Below, in pieces: positions 60,597-64,000 of a stretch of 64,000 nucleotides of DNA (position 1 is its first letter; each line of letters opens with the position of its first letter). Source of the DNA: Nocardia veterana NBRC 100344 (GTDB taxonomy: Bacteria; Actinomycetota; Actinomycetes; Mycobacteriales; Mycobacteriaceae); contig NZ_BAGM01000095.1 of NCBI RefSeq assembly GCF_000308855.1, positions 62,001-126,000 on the forward strand, written 5' to 3'. A program made the translations under genes and the position numbers. The notes beneath the pieces are model-generated. The model was not told where the DNA came from. It saw nothing but the letters and a program-made list of their open reading frames with translations, and searched no databases.

Positions 60597-62837
60597 TCAG
60601 TGGCCGAAGCCGCCGCCGAATCCCCCGAAGCCGCCACCGTGGAAGCCGCCGCCCATTCCGGAACCCAGGCCGCCACCGTGGAAGCCGCCACCGGGAGTGG
60701 TGCCCGTGCCGAGCCCGCCCGGGCGGGGAGTGACGCCCGGCGACGCCGACATTCCACCGGGACGGGCGGGCACGGCCGGGGCGGTGTTCGTCCCGCCGGT
60801 GCCGAGTGTGCTCCCGGGCGTCGACGCGGTTCCGCCGGTTCCGGCCGGCTGCGACGCGCCGGGCGCGGGGACAGGATTCGGCGCGCTGTCGGCCGATGAC
60901 GCGCCCGGGGCGGAATGCGCGGCACCGGCGGAGGAGTCGGCGGTGCCCGCGCCGGTGCCACTCGACGTCGCGGATTCCCCGCTGTTGGTTGCGCCACCCG
61001 AGTTCGCCGCGTCACCGGAGTCGGTCGGCGCGCTCGCATGCGGAGATGTACTCGAATTCGCGTCATCCGAATTCGTCGGGCTGCCCGGCGTCGCCGCATC
61101 ACCGGCGTTACCGGTATCGGCAGGCCTGCCCTGACTCGCGGTTTCGCCGGAGTGGGCGGTTCCGGACTCGGCGGCGGAGGTGCCCGAATCCCCCACGGTC
61201 CCGGACGAATTCGCACCCGTCGACTCGGCCGGCGTACCCGCGACCGGCCCGGAGGAGGTATCGGGAGCGGAGGTACCGACCGGTGAGGTATCGCCGGATG
61301 CCGGTGTGCCGGCCGGCGCCGGGGCCGTTCCCGGCGTGGGTGTGTTCGCCGAACCCTGCGTGGCACCGGTCGAGGAGCCCGGATTTCCGGCCGCCGGCGG
61401 ATTGCCCGGAGCATGGCTCCCGTCCGGCGGGGTGCCCGGATCGGAGCCGCCCGGCGGGGTGTGGGTGGCGGCGCCCGCGGCGAGCAGTGCGGCCGTACCC
61501 GGGTTCCCGAACGGCATGGGGTTGGTGAACCGGGCTGGATCGGAATAGGTCCGGGCCTTGGGCGGCTCGCACGGCAGGACGGCACGACGGTCGAGCAGCG
61601 CGTTTTCCACCCGCTCGCTCAATCGGTCCGAAAAGTTGTGTGCCGCACCGGCATAGCCGCGCAGGGTGGGCAGCGACGAACCCATCAGCCGGTCCGCCCG
61701 GACCGCGAGGGCCGCGAACCCGGCGCCGAAACTCGGGAGTTGCGTCAGCTCCCCCGCCTGCTCCCGTACCGAATCCGCGGGTCCGGCGAGGGCGGGGGCG
61801 AATTCCATGATCGGCCCGTCGGTTCCGACCGGTCCACCGCCGATCATGGTGGCCGCCGACATCGCGAGCGCGGAAACGACTGCCGCGGAGGAGACTACGG
61901 CGGCGCCGCGCGCGTACCTCCCGAAATTGCTGCCGCTGCGGGCGAATCGGGCCGAGGCGATGGCGGCACCGGTCGCCACCGTGTGGCCCGGATCCGGTGA
62001 AACGACCACCGGCGGCCCCAGTTCGGCGAGCACCTCCGCGACCTCGACCGGCCGCGCGGCCCCGCCCACCAGCAAGATCCGGTCGACGTCGTCGATCGAC
62101 ACGCCGGCGCGACCGAGGCAACGGCGCACCACCCGAAGCGAATTGCGCACATGCCAGGTGCGTAGCCGCCGGGTGTCCTCGACCGGAACCACCTTCGATA
62201 CCGGCGCCGGCACATCCGGCGCCAGCGCCCGGGCGTAGCGTGCCAGCACGGTACCGAGCGGCCGGCCGCCGTAGGCGTCGGAGCGCACCGCCGAACCCAG
62301 CACGCCGCGTTGCTCCCATTGCGCCTCGGTACGCACCACCGCCACATCGAGACTGTTGGCGCCCAGGTCGTAGACCAGCGTCAATCCTCGTGGGGAGACA
62401 CCGTATTCGTCGTCGAGCCATTCGACCGCGGCGACCGGCTCCGGCATCAGCACCACGTCGAATGCGCCCGTGCGGTGCAACGCGTACTGCAGTGCCGCGA
62501 TCTGCCGTTCGGTGTAGCAGGCCGGATAGGTGAGCACCGGCCCGGCCACCGGATCGCTGGCATCGATGAGACAGGTCGCGACCGCGGCCACCAGATCGGC
62601 CGACGACCAGATCCGGCCGCCCAGTACCACCGGCTCGCGAGATTGCGTGAGATCGGCGAAATCCGTTATCACCGGCGCGAATCGGGGCACGCCGCCGACC
62701 CGGACGTCACCGCCCCGGTCGAACGTCACCGCCGTCCGCCGCACCCGAACCGCTGGGCGATCGCGATCTCCGGTCGTCGCCGCCCACACCGAGTTCACTG
62801 TGCCGATGCTCATGCCGAAGCCAGCCGTCATTGCCAT
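60597..62837 (-). CDS. Membrane-anchored Hsp70-like protein with long disordered tail
   Basis: The 746-residue protein starts with an Hsp70/actin-like ATPase half (phosphate 1 AGFGMSIGTVNSVWAATTG, phosphate 2 VYDLGANSLDVAVVRT, adenosine motif LLVGGAARPVEVAEVL). A single membrane helix follows at about residues 305-330. The last 300 residues are Ser/Thr/Gly/Pro/Ala-rich and end in Gly-His-Phe repeats (GGGFHGGG twice). No peptide-binding domain is present. The ATG at 62837 is preferred over a GTG at 62936, because the 33 codons before it lack the usual G/C-rich third positions. Function unknown. Confidence 0.82.
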   Translation of the reverse strand: MAMTAGFGMSIGTVNSVWAATTGDRDRPAVRVRRTAVTFDRGGDVRVGGVPRFAPVITDFADLTQSREPVVLGGRIWSSADLVAAVATCLIDASDPVAGPVLTYPACYTERQIAALQYALHRTGAFDVVLMPEPVAAVEWLDDEYGVSPRGLTLVYDLGANSLDVAVVRTEAQWEQRGVLGSAVRSDAYGGRPLGTVLARYARALAPDVPAPVSKVVPVEDTRRLRTWHVRNSLRVVRRCLGRAGVSIDDVDRILLVGGAARPVEVAEVLAELGPPVVVSPDPGHTVATGAAIASARFARSGSNFGRYARGAAVVSSAAVVSALAMSAATMIGGGPVGTDGPIMEFAPALAGPADSVREQAGELTQLPSFGAGFAALAVRADRLMGSSLPTLRGYAGAAHNFSDRLSERVENALLDRRAVLPCEPPKARTYSDPARFTNPMPFGNPGTAALLAAGAATHTPPGGSDPGTPPDGSHAPGNPPAAGNPGSSTGATQGSANTPTPGTAPAPAGTPASGDTSPVGTSAPDTSSGPVAGTPAESTGANSSGTVGDSGTSAAESGTAHSGETASQGRPADTGNAGDAATPGSPTNSDDANSSTSPHASAPTDSGDAANSGGATNSGESATSSGTGAGTADSSAGAAHSAPGASSADSAPNPVPAPGASQPAGTGGTASTPGSTLGTGGTNTAPAVPARPGGMSASPGVTPRPGGLGTGTTPGGGFHGGGLGSGMGGGFHGGGFGGFGGGFGH

Positions 62838-63258
62838 CCCGTCAACGCACCGAGACCACGGCCCCAGTGGTTCAACCATGTGGTCGCGGTCGTTTACCAA
62901 ATAGCGCACACAGGTTAGCTGATCGGTCTCGGTCACGAATACCGAATGGGCGGAAAAGCTTTCATACCCACCGGTCGACAGCGCAAAAGCCCTGATAGAC
63001 CAGCGTCCAAGTCAGGATTGGGGAGTTGGAACCATGACCATCAGGAGAATAGCTGGCAAAACTGGCTACGGCACAGTAACTCTCGATAAATACCGACCGG
63101 TGTTCTGTTCGAGGTCCGTCATGCCGTTCCTGAAACCGAATTCATCGGGCGCATACCGGATCACTGGCCGGTTGCCCGCGAATTCATTCGGACGGATCCG
63201 ACCGAAACGACAACCGCCCCGATCCGTACATCGGATCGGGGCGGTCGGCCGCGAGAAC
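62838..63258. other. Low-GC intergenic region
   Basis: About 420 bp separate two minus-strand genes. The base composition is visibly lower in G/C from 62880 to 63180. An ATG at 63034 follows GGGGAG at ribosome-binding distance and opens a frame (MTIRRIAGKTGYGTVTLDKY), but it never stops and runs antisense through the downstream reductase gene. I do not call it a gene. A strong hairpin at 63213-63245 is listed separately. Confidence 0.55.
63213..63245 (-). terminator. Terminator after the FprA-like gene
   Basis: A perfect 14-bp stem pairs ACCGCCCCGATCCG (63213-63226) with CGGATCGGGGCGGT (63232-63245) around the loop TACAT. On the minus strand it is followed by TGTCGTTT, a modest T-rich run. 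It begins 13 bp after the stop of the reductase gene. Confidence 0.88.
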
Positions 63259-64000
63259 TCAGGCCCGGGCGAGCAGCTTCCGCTTCCACCACGGCTGGGA
63301 GGTGGCCCCGCCGCGAACCGCATCGGGACGGCGGCGCTGCACCAATCGATCGAATTCGGCCGCATCGGCGGCGGGCCGGCGCAGGCGACCGGCATTGAAA
63401 TCGTCGACCAGCTGTCGCACGGTCTCCTGTGCGCAGGACTTGTTGGTTCCGATGAAGCCGGTGGGGCCGCGCTTGATCCAGCCGGTGACGTACGTCCCCG
63501 GAACTACCTCGCCACCAACCGATTCCAGAACTCGTCCCTCGGTATTGGGGATCACCCCGGCGCCTTCGTCGAACGGCACGCCGGGCACCGCCACACCGCG
63601 ATAACCGACCGAAGCCAGCACGAGGGCGGTATCCAGGGTCTCGGTCTCCCCGGTCGCCACCGCGCGCACCACTCCGCTGTCGTCGACGACGAGTTCGTTG
63701 CGCACCAGTTCGATTCCGGTGACCTTGTCGGTGCCGACCAATGCGACCGGCGAGGACAGATAGCGGAAGACGATCCGGCGGCGCGCACCCACCGGCCGAT
63801 CGGCGACACTGCGCAGCAGCTTCAGCTTCTGCGCCACCTTCTGCGGCATATCCGCCGTCGGCTCCGGCACCTCGCCCTCGACCACGATGTCGATATCGGA
63901 ACCGAGCAGGCCCACGAACTCCGGGACGGTGAAGGCGGATTCGGCCGGCCCGCGGCGGCCGACGATCACGACTTCCTCGATCTTGCTGTGCCGCAGAGCT
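63259..64000 (-). CDS. FprA-type ferredoxin-NADP+ reductase, C-terminal part
   Basis: Only the C-terminal 246 codons or so lie in the window; the gene continues past base 64000. Diagnostic segments are VVIVGRRGPAESAFTVPE, VLASVGYRGVAVPGVPFDEG and the closing YVTGWIKRGPTGFIGTNKSC, all typical of the adrenodoxin-reductase-like FprA enzymes that pass electrons between NADPH and ferredoxin. Such an enzyme could feed the ferredoxin used by the sulfite reductase at 52459 (inference). The last residues (SQPWWKRKLLARA) form a basic tail. Confidence 0.9.
   Translation of the reverse strand, partial: ALRHSKIEEVVIVGRRGPAESAFTVPEFVGLLGSDIDIVVEGEVPEPTADMPQKVAQKLKLLRSVADRPVGARRRIVFRYLSSPVALVGTDKVTGIELVRNELVVDDSGVVRAVATGETETLDTALVLASVGYRGVAVPGVPFDEGAGVIPNTEGRVLESVGGEVVPGTYVTGWIKRGPTGFIGTNKSCAQETVRQLVDDFNAGRLRRPAADAAEFDRLVQRRRPDAVRGGATSQPWWKRKLLARA

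Noticed and set aside
63034-64000. Plus-strand open frame starting MTIRRIAGKTG with a GGGGAG site
   Set aside because: The first 60 codons are poor in G/C third positions and the rest is antisense to the FprA-like gene; no stop is seen in the window.
1-64000. CRISPR array, IS element, integrase, restriction-modification or other defence genes
   Set aside because: I searched the visible proteins and repeats for these and found none; the only hint of mobile DNA is the tRNA-Asn scar.

Overview
This window comes from a high-GC actinobacterium of the Mycobacteriales, most likely Nocardia or a close relative. The evidence is uniformly G/C-rich third codon positions, frequent GTG starts, F420-type and FadD-type enzymes, and gene order shared with Mycobacterium tuberculosis: cysteine desulfurase-mnmA; dnaG-dgt; glyS-smtB-zur-(Rv2360c-like)-uppS-recO; era-cdd-like-CorC-ybeY-phoH; rsmE-dnaJ2-hrcA-hemW; and a sirA-cysH-sirohydrochlorin chelatase block. 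The species assignment is inference.

Layout. 1-2036: tRNA thiolation pair (mnmA, truncated by the window edge, and cysteine desulfurase). 2563-8414: small accessory genes (AraC regulator, methyltransferase, thioesterase-like protein, a Mop molybdate-binding protein, a DUF2255 protein, an SDR gene under a TetR gene with two clear operators, a SRPBCC protein). 8427-11882: a decayed nitroreductase followed by a molybdate uptake operon (HTH-TOBE regulator, modA, modB, modC). 11983-16550: SnoaL-like protein, PucR-type regulator, FadD17-like acyl-CoA synthetase, and a divergent TetR regulator with two tandem operators. 17675-18866: tRNA-Asn, a strong terminator, an orphan DUF6879 gene and a tRNA-Asn-like 3' fragment, which together look like the scar of an integrated element. 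18907-26916: alpha/beta hydrolase, primase, dGTPase, YdcF, MBL and TPM proteins. 26959-30800: an ABC-transporter/histidine kinase/response regulator operon with a 24-bp palindrome upstream. 30835-36592: quinone oxidoreductase, an MBL pseudogene, glyS, smtB-zur, and a TetR/FAD monooxygenase pair. 36620-44931: cell-wall isoprenoid synthesis (uppS), DNA repair (recO), ribosome assembly (era, ybeY) and phoH. 45070-52053: LysR/MFS pair, rsmE, dnaJ, hrcA, hemW. 52234-58112: a sulfate assimilation operon preceded by a Cys-containing leader peptide. 58217-64000: HAD phosphatase, WYL/VOC pair, a membrane-anchored Hsp70-like protein, and the C-terminal part of an FprA-type ferredoxin-NADP reductase.

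How the genes work together. CysN/CysD activate sulfate to APS. CysH has the four-cysteine pattern of [4Fe-4S] APS reductases, so no APS kinase is needed, and none is fused to CysN. Sir reduces sulfite, the CbiX-like chelatase supplies siroheme iron, and the FprA-like reductase at the window edge could supply electrons through ferredoxin (inference). The likely control is translation of the 30-33-residue leader peptide, which carries two Cys codons.

The most useful non-coding signals are the palindromic operators at 7031-7082, 15893-15933, 30777-30800, 33784-33799, 35319-35347 and 60095-60119, a MerR-type promoter at 37996-38026, two families of short repeats around ybeY, and the tRNA-Asn scar. 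No CRISPR array, IS element, rRNA or obvious anti-phage system was seen.
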